DNA from: Stappia sp. 28M-7
Lineage (GTDB): Bacteria > Pseudomonadota > Alphaproteobacteria > Rhizobiales > Stappiaceae
Assembly (NCBI RefSeq): GCF_014252955.1
Contig: NZ_JACMIA010000001.1
Span: forward strand, 2,936,258 to 3,000,257
DNA length: 64,000 nucleotides
Direction: 5' to 3'
Below the pieces are notes generated by a model. That model saw nothing but the letters and a program-made list of their open reading frames with translations, was not told where the DNA came from and made no database searches. Shown here piece after piece: positions 26,474 through 35,046 of this stretch. Each line of letters opens with the position of its first letter. Position 1 is the stretch's first letter. The position numbers were made by a program, and so were the translations under genes.

Positions 26474-27790
26474 GTGACATCGATCCTGCAGGACATCGCC
26501 GACGCTTCGGCGCGCGAACGTGCGCGCATTCTCGACGGGCTGCGGACCTATGTCCGCGCCGGCAAGGATGGCGAGGCCGCGGTGCAGAGCCTGTTCGCCG
26601 AGACCGCCGAGGCGCGCGGCTGCAGCGTCGAGGCCAGCTCCTATAATCCCGCGGATGTGCGCATGATCGAGGAGTTCGCCGGCGAGGCGGCCATCGATCC
26701 GCAGGCCCGCACCAGCATCATCGCGCGTTGCAAGGGCACCGGAAACGGACGCAGCCTGATCCTTTTCGCCCATCCCGACGGCGAGCCGGTCACGGGCACC
26801 GACCGCTGGCGGCACGATCCGTTCGCCGGCGAGGTCGACAACGGCCGGCTCTACGGCTGGGGCGTTGCCGACGATCTCTCCGGCGTTGCCGCCGGCCTGC
26901 AGGCGCTGGAGTTGCTCGCCTCGCTCGGCCTGCGCCCGGACGGCGATGTGCTCATCGCCAGCACGCCAAGCAAGCGACATGCGCGCGGCGTGTCGCGGCT
27001 GATGCAGGAGGGAATGACGGCGGACGCGGCGCTCTACCTGCACCCGGCCGAGTCCGGCGTCGGGCTGCGCGAGATCAAGGCGCTGGCCTCCGGTCAGGTC
27101 GAGTTTCGGGTGATCGTCGAGGGACAGCATCCGCCGACGACCGAGCCGCTCCAGACCGCCTTCGGGCATCTGGGCGTCAACGCCATCGACAAGGCGTTCG
27201 TCGTCTGGGAGGCGCTGAAGAAGCTCGACGCGCGGCGCGGCGAAGAGGTGCACCACCCCGCGCTGCATGGCGAGGTCGGCCGCTCGACCAACATCATGAT
27301 GTCCTACATCTCGGCCGGCGATCCGAAGCGGCTCGCCCGTCTTGCGACCAGCTGCACGCTCGGCGCTGCTCTCGCCTTCCCGCCGCCGGAGAAGCTTTCG
27401 GACGTCTGCGCGCAGATCGAGGCGGCGGTGGCCGAGGCGGCCGCAAGCGATCCCTGGCTTTCGGAAAACCCGCCACGCATCGTCTGGGACAGCGGCACGA
27501 CAGGCGCCGAAGTACCGGGCGACCATCCGCTGCTGCTCGCCGCCCATGAGGCGATCCGCGGCGTCTGCGGTCTGGAAGCGCATGTGAACCCGATGCACAC
27601 GGGCAGCGACATCCGCAACCCGATGATCCAGAAGAACATTCCGACCATCGGCATCGGCCCGCTGTGCGGCGATCTCAGCCAGAATGACGGCGTCGACGAA
27701 TGGGTCGACACTGAGGATCACGTGCGCTTCGTCGGCGCGGTTGCCGGCATCATCGCGCAGTGGTGCGGAGTTTCGAAACTGCAGGCCTGA
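26474..27790 (+). CDS. M20-like peptidase-family protein with altered active site
   Basis: A 438-residue protein with the M20/ArgE-DapE fold. Metal ligands H100 and D102 (FAHPDGEP), D133 (GWGVADDLSG) and the final H375 (MHTGSD) are visible. At the place of the catalytic EE motif the sequence reads STPSKRHARG (about residues 163-172), with no glutamate. It may therefore not be an ordinary hydrolase, or may use E193 (LHPAES). The GTG at 26474 has GGGAG six bases upstream; an in-frame GTG at 26438 overlapping the previous stop is the alternative. It is the third gene of the binding-protein operon. Confidence 0.8.
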   Translation: MTSILQDIADASARERARILDGLRTYVRAGKDGEAAVQSLFAETAEARGCSVEASSYNPADVRMIEEFAGEAAIDPQARTSIIARCKGTGNGRSLILFAHPDGEPVTGTDRWRHDPFAGEVDNGRLYGWGVADDLSGVAAGLQALELLASLGLRPDGDVLIASTPSKRHARGVSRLMQEGMTADAALYLHPAESGVGLREIKALASGQVEFRVIVEGQHPPTTEPLQTAFGHLGVNAIDKAFVVWEALKKLDARRGEEVHHPALHGEVGRSTNIMMSYISAGDPKRLARLATSCTLGAALAFPPPEKLSDVCAQIEAAVAEAAASDPWLSENPPRIVWDSGTTGAEVPGDHPLLLAAHEAIRGVCGLEAHVNPMHTGSDIRNPMIQKNIPTIGIGPLCGDLSQNDGVDEWVDTEDHVRFVGAVAGIIAQWCGVSKLQA

Positions 27791-27810
27791 GGCCGCTTGT
27801 AGAAGATGAT

Positions 27811-27839
27811 TGCGGCGGCGAGACTTGCCCGCCGCCGCA
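27811..27839. terminator. GC-rich stem-loop between convergent operons
   Basis: TGCGGCGGCG (27811-27820) and CGCCGCCGCA (27830-27839) form a perfect 10-bp stem with a 9-base loop, between the M20-like stop (27790) and the RidA stop (27847). Probable shared terminator. Confidence 0.6.
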
Positions 27840-27846
27840 GAACCCG

Positions 27847-28188
27847 TCAGTCGCAGGCAGCGGTGACGATGATCTCGACCTTGAGGTCGGCGCGGGCGAG
27901 CTTGGCCTCGCCGCAGGCACGGGCGGGCGCGCAGCCGGCCGGCACCCAGGCATCCCAGACCGAGTTCATCTCGACGAAGTCGTTCATGTCCGCCAGCCAG
28001 ACGATGGCCTGCAGCATCTTCTCGCGCGAGGAGCCGGCGCGATCGAGCAGCGCCTCGACCCGGGCAAGGCACTCGCGGGTCTGGTCCGCGACGGTTTCGC
28101 CCTCGCCGACCTGGCCGCACAGATAGACAACGCCGTTGTGCTTGACGATCTTGCTCATGCGCGTCGCCACATCAATGCGTTCGATCAT
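27847..28188 (-). CDS. RidA family protein
   Basis: A 113-residue member of the RidA/YjgF family, which hydrolyses reactive imine or enamine intermediates. The conserved arginine lies in LARADLKVEIIVTAA. It is the last gene of the TRAP-dehydrogenase operon; its ATG overlaps the preceding oxidoreductase stop by 4 bases. Placement directly behind an amine dehydrogenase fits a role in clearing the imine that the dehydrogenase makes. It may belong to one of the non-archetypal Rid subgroups. Confidence 0.9.
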   Translation of the reverse strand: MIERIDVATRMSKIVKHNGVVYLCGQVGEGETVADQTRECLARVEALLDRAGSSREKMLQAIVWLADMNDFVEMNSVWDAWVPAGCAPARACGEAKLARADLKVEIIVTAACD

Positions 28189-29585
28189 TCCGTAGTCTCC
28201 TTGCTTTGCGAGGCGGCCAGTGCCGCCAGTTCGCCCAATGTCACCGGCTTCAACGGCGGCCGGATGCGGTAGTACCCGGTCTCGTCCTGGGTGCGCCCGT
28301 TCGCGTCGGCCAGCAGCTCCGTCACGGTCAATCCGCAATAGCGCCCCTGGCACGGTCCCATGCCGACGCGGCCGAAGGCCTTGGTCTGGTTGGGACCGAG
28401 GCACCCGATGGAGGCATAGCGCCTGATGTCGCCCGCCGTCACCTCCTCGCAGCGACACACCAGCGTGTCATCCCCCGGAAGCAGCGCGCCGGCAAAGGGC
28501 GGATAGGCACGATCGAGGAACGGACGCACCGCCAACTCGCGCGACAGTGCCGCCTGCAAGGGGCGCGCGGCGCGATCCCGCTCGCCAGGGCTCAGGCGGC
28601 CGAGGTCGCAGGCAATGGCCAGCGCAGCGAGCCGGCCGGAAAGCGCGGCTGCCCCGGCCCCGCCGATGCCGCCGCCATCGCCCGCGATGAAGACTGTCTC
28701 CAGTCCCGCCGCGCGGCCCCAGAGGTCGCGCTCGGGCAAGAAGGCACGCTGAGCATCGTCCCAGCGGTGCGGAACGCCGATGGAGCGGGCGACCTGGGTG
28801 TTGGGCACGACGCCGTGATGCAGCAGCACGGTCGAACAGTCGATGCAATGGGTGCGCCCGCCGGCGGTAAAGCGCAGTGCCTGTGCCCGCGAGGCCCCGT
28901 CCACGGCAAGTTCGCTCGCAGCGGTGTAGCGGCGCACGCCGGCGCGGCGCAACTCGGCCAGCAGGCCGAGCCCCTTGGCAAGGGCCCGCCAGCCGCGCAG
29001 CGCACCGCCGATGTGGCGCAGCGCGGCCAGCCCGTCGGAAAAGGTCTGCGTCTCGACCAGGGCGAGCGGCGGCGTGCCGGCCCGGCACATCTGCGCCGCC
29101 ACGAGATAGAGCAGCGGCCCACAGCCGGCGAGCACCGCCCCCTCGCAGACGATGCCCGATTGCTTGAGCAGGATCTGCGCGGCACCTGCCGTGATGACGC
29201 CGGGCAGCGTCCAGCCGGGGATCGGCATCGGCCGTTCCAGCGCGCCGGTCGCGATCAGCAGCCGGCGTCCCTCGAGCAGCTCCGCCTCGCCGTCGAGCGT
29301 GAAGGCAACGCGGCGCCCCTCCTCCACCTGCCAGGCGGTGGCGCCTGTCAGATGGCGGATATTCGGATGCGGCAGGTCGCGGACGAGCTCCGCACCCTTG
29401 AGATAGTCGGCCCCGAGGATCGCGGCGCGGCTCTCTCCCGCCCGCTCCACATCGCGGTAGATCTGGCCGCCGGCGCGCGGCTGCTCGTCGAGCAGCACCA
29501 CCGCAAGGCCGGCCTCCGCCGCCGTCCGGGCAGCGGCCATGCCCGCGGGTCCCGCGCCCAGGATGACAAGATCGGCCTCACGCAT
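28185..29585 (-). CDS. HcnB/OoxA-like FAD oxidoreductase subunit
   Basis: A 466-residue pyridine-nucleotide-type FAD protein. The FAD motif GAGPAG is at residues 10-15, a second dinucleotide motif (VLAGCGPLLY) near 161-170, and a C-terminal BFD-like [2Fe-2S] site uses C377, C379, C412 and C417 (CxC...CX4C). It corresponds to the central domain of the 969-residue fusion protein. With the genes at 29578 and 29858 it forms a complete three-subunit amine/opine dehydrogenase of the HcnABC type. It overlaps the [2Fe-2S] gene by 8 bases. Confidence 0.91.
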   Translation of the reverse strand: MREADLVILGAGPAGMAAARTAAEAGLAVVLLDEQPRAGGQIYRDVERAGESRAAILGADYLKGAELVRDLPHPNIRHLTGATAWQVEEGRRVAFTLDGEAELLEGRRLLIATGALERPMPIPGWTLPGVITAGAAQILLKQSGIVCEGAVLAGCGPLLYLVAAQMCRAGTPPLALVETQTFSDGLAALRHIGGALRGWRALAKGLGLLAELRRAGVRRYTAASELAVDGASRAQALRFTAGGRTHCIDCSTVLLHHGVVPNTQVARSIGVPHRWDDAQRAFLPERDLWGRAAGLETVFIAGDGGGIGGAGAAALSGRLAALAIACDLGRLSPGERDRAARPLQAALSRELAVRPFLDRAYPPFAGALLPGDDTLVCRCEEVTAGDIRRYASIGCLGPNQTKAFGRVGMGPCQGRYCGLTVTELLADANGRTQDETGYYRIRPPLKPVTLGELAALAASQSKETTE

Positions 29586-29883
29586 CCCCGTCCCTCCCCG
29601 CGGCCGGCATCGCGATCTCCATGCCCGCGCCGACCTCGCACATGCAGGCCTGGCGGGTGACGCCGTCGATCTCCACCAGGCAGTCGAAGCAGGCGCCCAT
29701 CATGCAGAACGGGGCGCGCGGCGCGCCGGAAACGGGCGTGCGGCGAAACGGGGTGACGCCGGCGGCCAGCAGCTCGGCGGCAAGATTTCCACCCTCGCGC
29801 AGCATCAGGTCCTGGCCGGAAAAGCGGACGCGGACCCTTGCCCCCTCCGGCTCCAGCTCACGAAAGGTCGAAGCGGTCTTCAC
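29578..29883 (-). CDS. HcnA-like (2Fe-2S)-binding subunit
   Basis: A 101-residue ferredoxin-like subunit with C60, C65, C68 and C80 (CX4CX2CX11C), matching the N-terminal domain of the fusion protein apart from one residue in the last spacing. It should carry electrons within the dehydrogenase complex. The start is a GTG at 29883 with GGAGG six bases upstream, inside the end of the DAO gene (26-base overlap); upstream in-frame residues do not fit the family. Confidence 0.88.
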   Translation of the reverse strand: MKTASTFRELEPEGARVRVRFSGQDLMLREGGNLAAELLAAGVTPFRRTPVSGAPRAPFCMMGACFDCLVEIDGVTRQACMCEVGAGMEIAMPAAGRDGDA

Positions 29884-30958
29884 TGAACACCTCCAGGTCG
29901 GGGGCCTGCGCCGTGCCTTCCAGCCAGTCGGGCAGGAAGCGGGCATGAGCGGCGGCAAGCGTCACTCCGCTGTGACAGGTCACGAGATAGGCGCCGGGCA
30001 TCTCGCGGCTTTGCTGGTAGATCGGCAGCCCATCGGGCGACAGCACCCGCAACGCGCCCCAGGAGCGCACCAGCTGGGCCTTCGCCAGAACCGGATAGGC
30101 GGTGATGGCCTGCGCGGCGATCCCCGCCATGCCGTCCACCGTCACCGTGTCGTTGTGGCCGACTTCCTCGTTGGTCACGCCGATCTGGACGCCGCCCTCG
30201 TCCACCTGGCGGGCGATCAGCGAGGGGCGGTTGAAGATCTTCGGCAGTTTCTCGGTGATCAGCACCTGGCCGCGCTGCGGCCGGATCGGCGCGCGAAAGC
30301 CCATCTGCGGCCCCAGCACCGCAGAGCCGAGGCCGGCGGAGAGCACCGTGCGCGCCGCCTCCACGATGGTGCCGTCTGTGCACTCGATGCGGAACACATC
30401 GTTGCGGGTGATGGACTGCACGCTCTTGCCGTTGAGCACCCGCCCGCCCCGGCGCCGGACATCAGCGGCCAGCGCCCGCAGCAGCTTCAGCGGATTGGCA
30501 TGGCCGTCTTGGTGATGCAGGATCGCGCCGACGACCTTCGGCCCGATTGCCGGCTCCTCCATCCGCAGCTCGTTGTGGCCGAGCACCTCGTAAGGATAAT
30601 TGCCGTCGAGCTTCGCCTTCAGCACCTCGTAGCGGGTGACGGTCTCGGCCAGCGTTTCCTCGGAAAAATGCAGATCGTAGCCGCCGTTCTGCTGAAGCGC
30701 GGGATCCTCGCCCGTGCCCTCGCGCAGCTCGTCGGCAAAGTCGCGCCAGGCGGCGGCCGAGCTTTGCGACCAACTGGCATAGCGCGGCTGGTTCATGCCC
30801 TTCGACTGCACCCAGACGAGACCGAAATTGCCGCGGCTGGCGCGAAAGCTGCCGTCGTCGCCGTCGATCACGGTGACCGAGCGCCCGCGCCCGAGCAGGC
30901 CCCAGGCAACGGAAAGGCCCACAACGCCCCCACCGATGATGGCGTAGTCAGAATCCAT
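29858..30958 (-). CDS. HcnC/OoxB-like FAD-dependent oxidoreductase subunit (DAO)
   Basis: A 366-residue DAO-family flavoprotein with the FAD motif GGGVVG (residues 9-14) and the typical RPQRGQVLITEKL and SWGALRVLSPDGLPI stretches of glycine/D-amino-acid oxidase relatives. It should be the catalytic amine-oxidising subunit. It lies 68 bases downstream of the TRAP binding protein gene, so import and oxidation of the substrate are probably coexpressed. Possible substrates include D-amino acids, sarcosine-like compounds or opines; the sequence does not decide between them. Confidence 0.9.
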   Translation of the reverse strand: MDSDYAIIGGGVVGLSVAWGLLGRGRSVTVIDGDDGSFRASRGNFGLVWVQSKGMNQPRYASWSQSSAAAWRDFADELREGTGEDPALQQNGGYDLHFSEETLAETVTRYEVLKAKLDGNYPYEVLGHNELRMEEPAIGPKVVGAILHHQDGHANPLKLLRALAADVRRRGGRVLNGKSVQSITRNDVFRIECTDGTIVEAARTVLSAGLGSAVLGPQMGFRAPIRPQRGQVLITEKLPKIFNRPSLIARQVDEGGVQIGVTNEEVGHNDTVTVDGMAGIAAQAITAYPVLAKAQLVRSWGALRVLSPDGLPIYQQSREMPGAYLVTCHSGVTLAAAHARFLPDWLEGTAQAPDLEVFSEDRFDLS

Positions 30959-31026
30959 GACGATGTCCGATCAGATTGAAAAGGATGCCGGGCAGCGCGG
31001 CGCCGCCCGGCAGGCAAGAGGCAAGG

Positions 31027-32016
31027 TCAGTTGCGGGCGCTGTCGAGAACGGAGCGCGCCCAGTCCTCGCCGATGTCCTTCAGCACCTCGGGCCAAACGG
31101 CCGCGCGCACCGTCTCGGCCATCGCCGACAGCTGCTCGTCGGAGAGCTCCACCACAGTGGTGCCGAGCTCGTCAGCGAGCCGCTTCTCGTTCTTCGCCTG
31201 GTCCTGCTCGGCAACGGTCCAGCGCAGGGTCTCGAACTCGGTCGCGACACGCTGCATCGCCGCCTGGACGTCGGGGTTCAGGCCCTCGAACACCTCGGTC
31301 GAGATGATCATGAACCAGACCTCGAAATGGGTGTTGGCGGGAATGTAGGTCTTGGTCACATCGCGGAAGGAGGAATAGTAGCCCTCCGCGCCCGAACCGA
31401 TCACCCCGTCGACCACGCCGGTCTGGATCGCGGTGAAGGCTTCCGAGAACGGGATCGGCGAGGGAATGTAGCCGAGCGCCTCGCCGGTGAGCTGGAAGCT
31501 CTTGATACCGGGGACGCGCACCTTGATGCCCTTGGCCTCGGTCGTGCCGGGCGTCACCGCGTCGCGGTTGAGGGCGATGCCGCCGAAATAGACCGGATAG
31601 GCCGCCAACATCGTGATGTCCTGCCCGGCAAAGAGCTCCGCCATGGTGGCGTGCATCGCGCCGCCCCGGCCGTAGACCTTGCGCGCTTCCTCCCAGTTGG
31701 AGGCGAGGAACGGCAGGGAAGCGATCTGCATCCGGCGGTCGGCAGCGGTCGCCGCCGGCTGGACGGACATGTCGATGGCCCCGACCGACACGCGCTCCTG
31801 CACGGTGGTGTAGTCGCCGAGCGCAGAGGCGGCGAAGATCTGGATATTGACCTCCCCGGCGCTCGCCTCGCGGATCGCATCGGCGAAGACCTTCAGCTCG
31901 GTGTCGATGGTCGTGCCCTGCGGACGGACATGGCTCATCTTCAGGTCTGCGGCCTGGGCAAGACCGGCGGTGGCGAGCCAGACTGCAGCGGCGGTGATGT
32001 GCAGAACGTGTTTCAT
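31027..32016 (-). CDS. dctP: TRAP transporter solute-binding protein DctP
   Basis: A 329-residue periplasmic binding protein of the DctP family with a signal peptide (MKHVLHITAAAVWLATAGLAQA, cut near residue 22). The conserved family region GIKVRVPGIKSFQLTGEALG (about residues 150-170) includes the arginine that usually holds the substrate carboxylate, so an organic acid or amino acid is the likely ligand. In the same operon, dctQ and dctM precede it. The gap to dctM is 55 bases. Confidence 0.93.
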   Translation of the reverse strand: MKHVLHITAAAVWLATAGLAQAADLKMSHVRPQGTTIDTELKVFADAIREASAGEVNIQIFAASALGDYTTVQERVSVGAIDMSVQPAATAADRRMQIASLPFLASNWEEARKVYGRGGAMHATMAELFAGQDITMLAAYPVYFGGIALNRDAVTPGTTEAKGIKVRVPGIKSFQLTGEALGYIPSPIPFSEAFTAIQTGVVDGVIGSGAEGYYSSFRDVTKTYIPANTHFEVWFMIISTEVFEGLNPDVQAAMQRVATEFETLRWTVAEQDQAKNEKRLADELGTTVVELSDEQLSAMAETVRAAVWPEVLKDIGEDWARSVLDSARN

Positions 32017-32071
32017 GGTACCTCCTCTTTGGGTTTCTAAAAGGTCGGGTTTCTTCTTGTTGTTGTCGGGG

Positions 32072-33370
32072 TCAGTAGCCGAAGAGCCTCGGCAGGTAGA
32101 GCGACAGGTCCGGCCAGAACGAGGTCAGGAAGACGACCGGCAGGTATCCCGTGACGATCAGCATCATCGCCGGCGGGATCACCTTGGTGACCTTCACCTT
32201 GCCGATGCGCGCACCGAGATAGAGGATCGAGGCATAGGGCGGCGTCACACCGCCCATGGCCGTGTTCACTCCCATGATCGCGGCGAACTGCACGGGCGAG
32301 ACGTCCATCGCCTGCATCAACGGCATCAGGAGCGGGGCGACGAGGAGAATGGCCGTCGTGTCGTTGACCACCATGCCGATCAGGAAGAGCAGCAGGTTGA
32401 TCAGGATCAGCAGCAGGACCTTGTTCTCGGTGATGCCGAAGATCGCCTGGACGATCTGCTGCGGGATGCCCTCGTAGACGAACATCTGGCCGACGATCAT
32501 CGAGAACAGGATCATCAGCATGATCGCGCCGACCGCGGTGGCCGCTTCCTTGCCGGCGAACAGGAAGTTCTCGAGCTTCAGCCCCTTGTAGACGAGGAAG
32601 CCGACCGGCACGGCGTAGATCACCGCGAGCGCCGCCGCCTCTGTCGGCGTGACGATGCCGCCATAGATGCCGCCGAGAATGATCACCGGCATCAGCATCG
32701 CCGGGAAAGCGTGGACACCGCGCCGCGCCACCTCGCCGGCAAGCTCCCCGAGCGCCGGCTTTTCATCCAGCACCAGGTTGAACTTGCGCGACATCCACAG
32801 GTTCACGACCGAGAAGTTGAACATGATCAAGAGGCCCGGCCCGAGCGTCGCCAGAAAGCAGGCGAGGATCGAGGTCTCGGTCACCCAGCCGAACAGGATC
32901 ATGCTGAGGGATGGCGGGATCAAGAGGCCGAGGATCGAGGAGTTGGCGATCAGCGCCGTTGCGTATTCGCGCGGGTAGCCGCGCTTTTCCATCTCCGGGA
33001 TCAGGAGCGGGCCGATCGCCGAGATGCCGGTGAGGCCAGAGCCGGAGATCGCACCGATCACGGCGCAGCTCACCGCCGCGACGATGCCGAGGCCGCCGCG
33101 CACATGGCCGACAAAGGCGTTGACGAAGCGCAGCAACGAGGCCGCGATGCCGCTTTCCGACATCACCGCGCCGGCAAGCACGAAGAGCGGAATGGCCAGC
33201 AGAACGGGATTTCCCAACTGCTGGAAACCCCAAAGCACCATGCCCTTCATGGTGACGTCGCCGAGATAGTACATCACCATCAGCGCGGCGCCGAAGCACC
33301 AGGGCAGCGGAACGCCGAAGGACAGCGTGACGACGAGGGCGGCAATGGCCAGCAACGCGATCTCGATCAT
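32072..33370 (-). CDS. dctM: TRAP transporter large permease DctM
   Basis: A 432-residue integral membrane protein with about twelve helices, of the DctM family. Typical signatures are GSGLTGISAIGPLLIPEMEKRGY, GIVTPTEAAALAVIYA and the late MGGVTPPYA. It forms the sodium-driven transport channel together with DctQ. Its ATG overlaps the dctQ stop by four bases (ATGA), indicating coupling. Confidence 0.94.
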   Translation of the reverse strand: MIEIALLAIAALVVTLSFGVPLPWCFGAALMVMYYLGDVTMKGMVLWGFQQLGNPVLLAIPLFVLAGAVMSESGIAASLLRFVNAFVGHVRGGLGIVAAVSCAVIGAISGSGLTGISAIGPLLIPEMEKRGYPREYATALIANSSILGLLIPPSLSMILFGWVTETSILACFLATLGPGLLIMFNFSVVNLWMSRKFNLVLDEKPALGELAGEVARRGVHAFPAMLMPVIILGGIYGGIVTPTEAAALAVIYAVPVGFLVYKGLKLENFLFAGKEAATAVGAIMLMILFSMIVGQMFVYEGIPQQIVQAIFGITENKVLLLILINLLLFLIGMVVNDTTAILLVAPLLMPLMQAMDVSPVQFAAIMGVNTAMGGVTPPYASILYLGARIGKVKVTKVIPPAMMLIVTGYLPVVFLTSFWPDLSLYLPRLFGY

Positions 33371-33855
33371 CGTGCCGCCTCCCCTGCCAGGGCGCGGACA
33401 TGGCCGACCATGTGGATCACCGTGTAGAACATCATCAACGCAAGGCCGATCACCAGCGCCACATCCGAATAGAAGGTCGGGATGTAGAGTGTCGGGCTCT
33501 CCTTCCACACGCGCCAGGCGTAGCGGGTGAAGTCCCAGGCCCAGTAAAGCAGCCAGAGGCCGATGATCAGACTGAGGATCTCGCCGATAATGGCGAGGAT
33601 CGTGTGCTGTCGCTTCGTCTTGAGGAAGATCTCGAGAACATTTGCCCTGATATGGCTGTTCTCCCGCGAAGCATTGACCGCGCCCAGGATGTAGAGCCAG
33701 AGCGTCGGATACATCATCGTCTCCTCGAGCCCCATCACAGGAACCTGGAAGACATAACGCGTGAGCGCCTGAGCAAACTGGCCAAGGGCCACGATGCATA
33801 TCAGCGTGGTCAGCAGGTATTTTGCAAACCTGTCCAAAACACTCCTCCCTCTCAT
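33367..33855 (-). CDS. dctQ: TRAP transporter small permease DctQ
   Basis: A 162-residue, four-helix membrane protein of the DctQ family, with the characteristic ALTRYVFQVPVMGLEETMMY (residues 30-49) and HIRANVLEI region. It partners DctM. The frame continues far upstream to 34569, but that part lies antisense to the LysR gene; the ATG at 33855 is the natural start. It is the first gene of the seven-gene operon that ends with ridA. Confidence 0.9.
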   Translation of the reverse strand: MRGRSVLDRFAKYLLTTLICIVALGQFAQALTRYVFQVPVMGLEETMMYPTLWLYILGAVNASRENSHIRANVLEIFLKTKRQHTILAIIGEILSLIIGLWLLYWAWDFTRYAWRVWKESPTLYIPTFYSDVALVIGLALMMFYTVIHMVGHVRALAGEAAR

Positions 33856-33940
33856 GACGGTCTTGCGAGCGCCACAGCAACCTCCATTGCAGTTGCCATT
33901 GTCGGATTTGCTATGGCATAAAATCAAATTAGAATTACTG

Positions 33941-33965
33941 CTATATCCATAGAGTGGGTCTATAG
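33941..33965. promoter_or_regulatory. dyad in dctQ/LysR divergent promoter
   Basis: CTATA (33941-33945) and TATAG (33961-33965) form a short inverted repeat ending 7 bases before the LysR start, in an AT-rich stretch unlike its surroundings. It is a possible LysR binding site; the arms are only five bases. Confidence 0.3.
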
Positions 33966-33972
33966 GTCGGGC

Positions 33973-34893
33973 ATGAACCTGTCGTTCCGCCAGTTGCAGA
34001 CATTCGTCGAGGTGATGCGCACCGGCTCGGTCTCCGAGGCGGGGCGCTCCCTCGGCCGGACGCAGCCGGCGGTCAGTGCCATGATCTCCGGCCTGGAACG
34101 GGAGATCGGCTTTCCGCTGTTCGAACGCGAGCGCGGCCGGCTGATCGCCCGGCCAGAGGCTCATTATTTCCTGGAAGAAGCGGAGTTCGTGCTGGAACGG
34201 CTGTCGCATTCGGCACGCACGCTCCAGGAAATCGGCAATCTGGAAAAGGGCAAGCTCCGGATCGCCTGCAATCCGGCGGCATCCGGCTTCTTCATGCCCA
34301 AGGTGGTGGCGGGCTTCCTGCGCGAGCGGCCGCAGGTCGAGGTGTCGCTGATGATGCAGTCCTCGGTGGTCATCACCGACTGGATCGCCTCGCAGCAATA
34401 CGACATCGGCCTTGCCGAAACGTCCGAGCCGAGACGCACGATCCGCGCGCAGAATTTCGCCTTTCCCGGGCTTTGCGCAATGCCCGTGGACGATCCGCTG
34501 ACCGCCCGCAAGGTGATCACTCCGGCGGATCTCGACGGGCGGCCGCTCGCGATGCTGTACGACGATCACGTCACCGCGGTGCAGACCTATCGTGCGTTTC
34601 GCGATGCGGGCGTCCGGCTCAACCGCCGCTTCGAGCTGCGCACCTTCCTGCCCGCGCTACAGCTCGTCTCGGAAGGGTTGTGCTGCGCGATCTGCGACAG
34701 CTTCACCGCCATCAGCCATGAGGAAACGTTCGGACGAGCCAGCAGCATCGTCTTCCGCCCGTTCGAACCGGAAGTGAAGCTCGACCTGTCGCTGATGACG
34801 CCCGCCAACCGTCCGCTCTCCATGCTGGTGCAGGAATTCGCCGCGGAGCTGGCCGGCCAGTTGGCCGAGCTCGCCGCAAGGCGGGACTGGTAA
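33973..34893 (+). CDS. LysR family transcriptional regulator
   Basis: A 306-residue LysR protein: HTH at residues 1-60 (MRTGSVSEAGRSLGRTQPAVSAMI, FERERGRLIARPEA) and a C-terminal effector domain. The style resembles the CysB/GcvA-distant group that controls organic acid uptake. It diverges from the TRAP/dehydrogenase operon (dctQ start 33855) across 117 bases and is its likely activator. It ends in a convergent arrangement with tctA. Confidence 0.92.
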   Translation: MNLSFRQLQTFVEVMRTGSVSEAGRSLGRTQPAVSAMISGLEREIGFPLFERERGRLIARPEAHYFLEEAEFVLERLSHSARTLQEIGNLEKGKLRIACNPAASGFFMPKVVAGFLRERPQVEVSLMMQSSVVITDWIASQQYDIGLAETSEPRRTIRAQNFAFPGLCAMPVDDPLTARKVITPADLDGRPLAMLYDDHVTAVQTYRAFRDAGVRLNRRFELRTFLPALQLVSEGLCCAICDSFTAISHEETFGRASSIVFRPFEPEVKLDLSLMTPANRPLSMLVQEFAAELAGQLAELAARRDW

Positions 34894-34971
34894 GCCGCCG
34901 GGCACGGGCGGTCGGCACGGCCTGGAGCCGCTGCGCGGTATGCAGGCGGCAGGGCGCTGCGGCAAGGAACT

Positions 34972-35007
34972 GTCCCCCGGCACATGGGGCCATCAAGGCC
35001 GGGGGAC
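34972..35007. terminator. stem-loop between LysR and tctA
   Basis: GTCCCCCGGC (34972-34981) and GCCGGGGGAC (34998-35007) form a perfect 10-bp stem with a 16-base loop in the 153-base gap between convergent genes. No T run follows, so termination is inferred from position. Confidence 0.45.
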
Positions 35008-35046
35008 GCCATGGCCAGGGGAAGCCACGGCCGGGAAAGCGGGCTG

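Noticed and set aside
14531-33855. Hydroxyproline utilisation cluster
   Set aside because: Dehydrogenase and DHDPS-family lyase fit, but no hydroxyproline epimerase/racemase of the proline racemase type and no ketoglutarate semialdehyde dehydrogenase are in the window.
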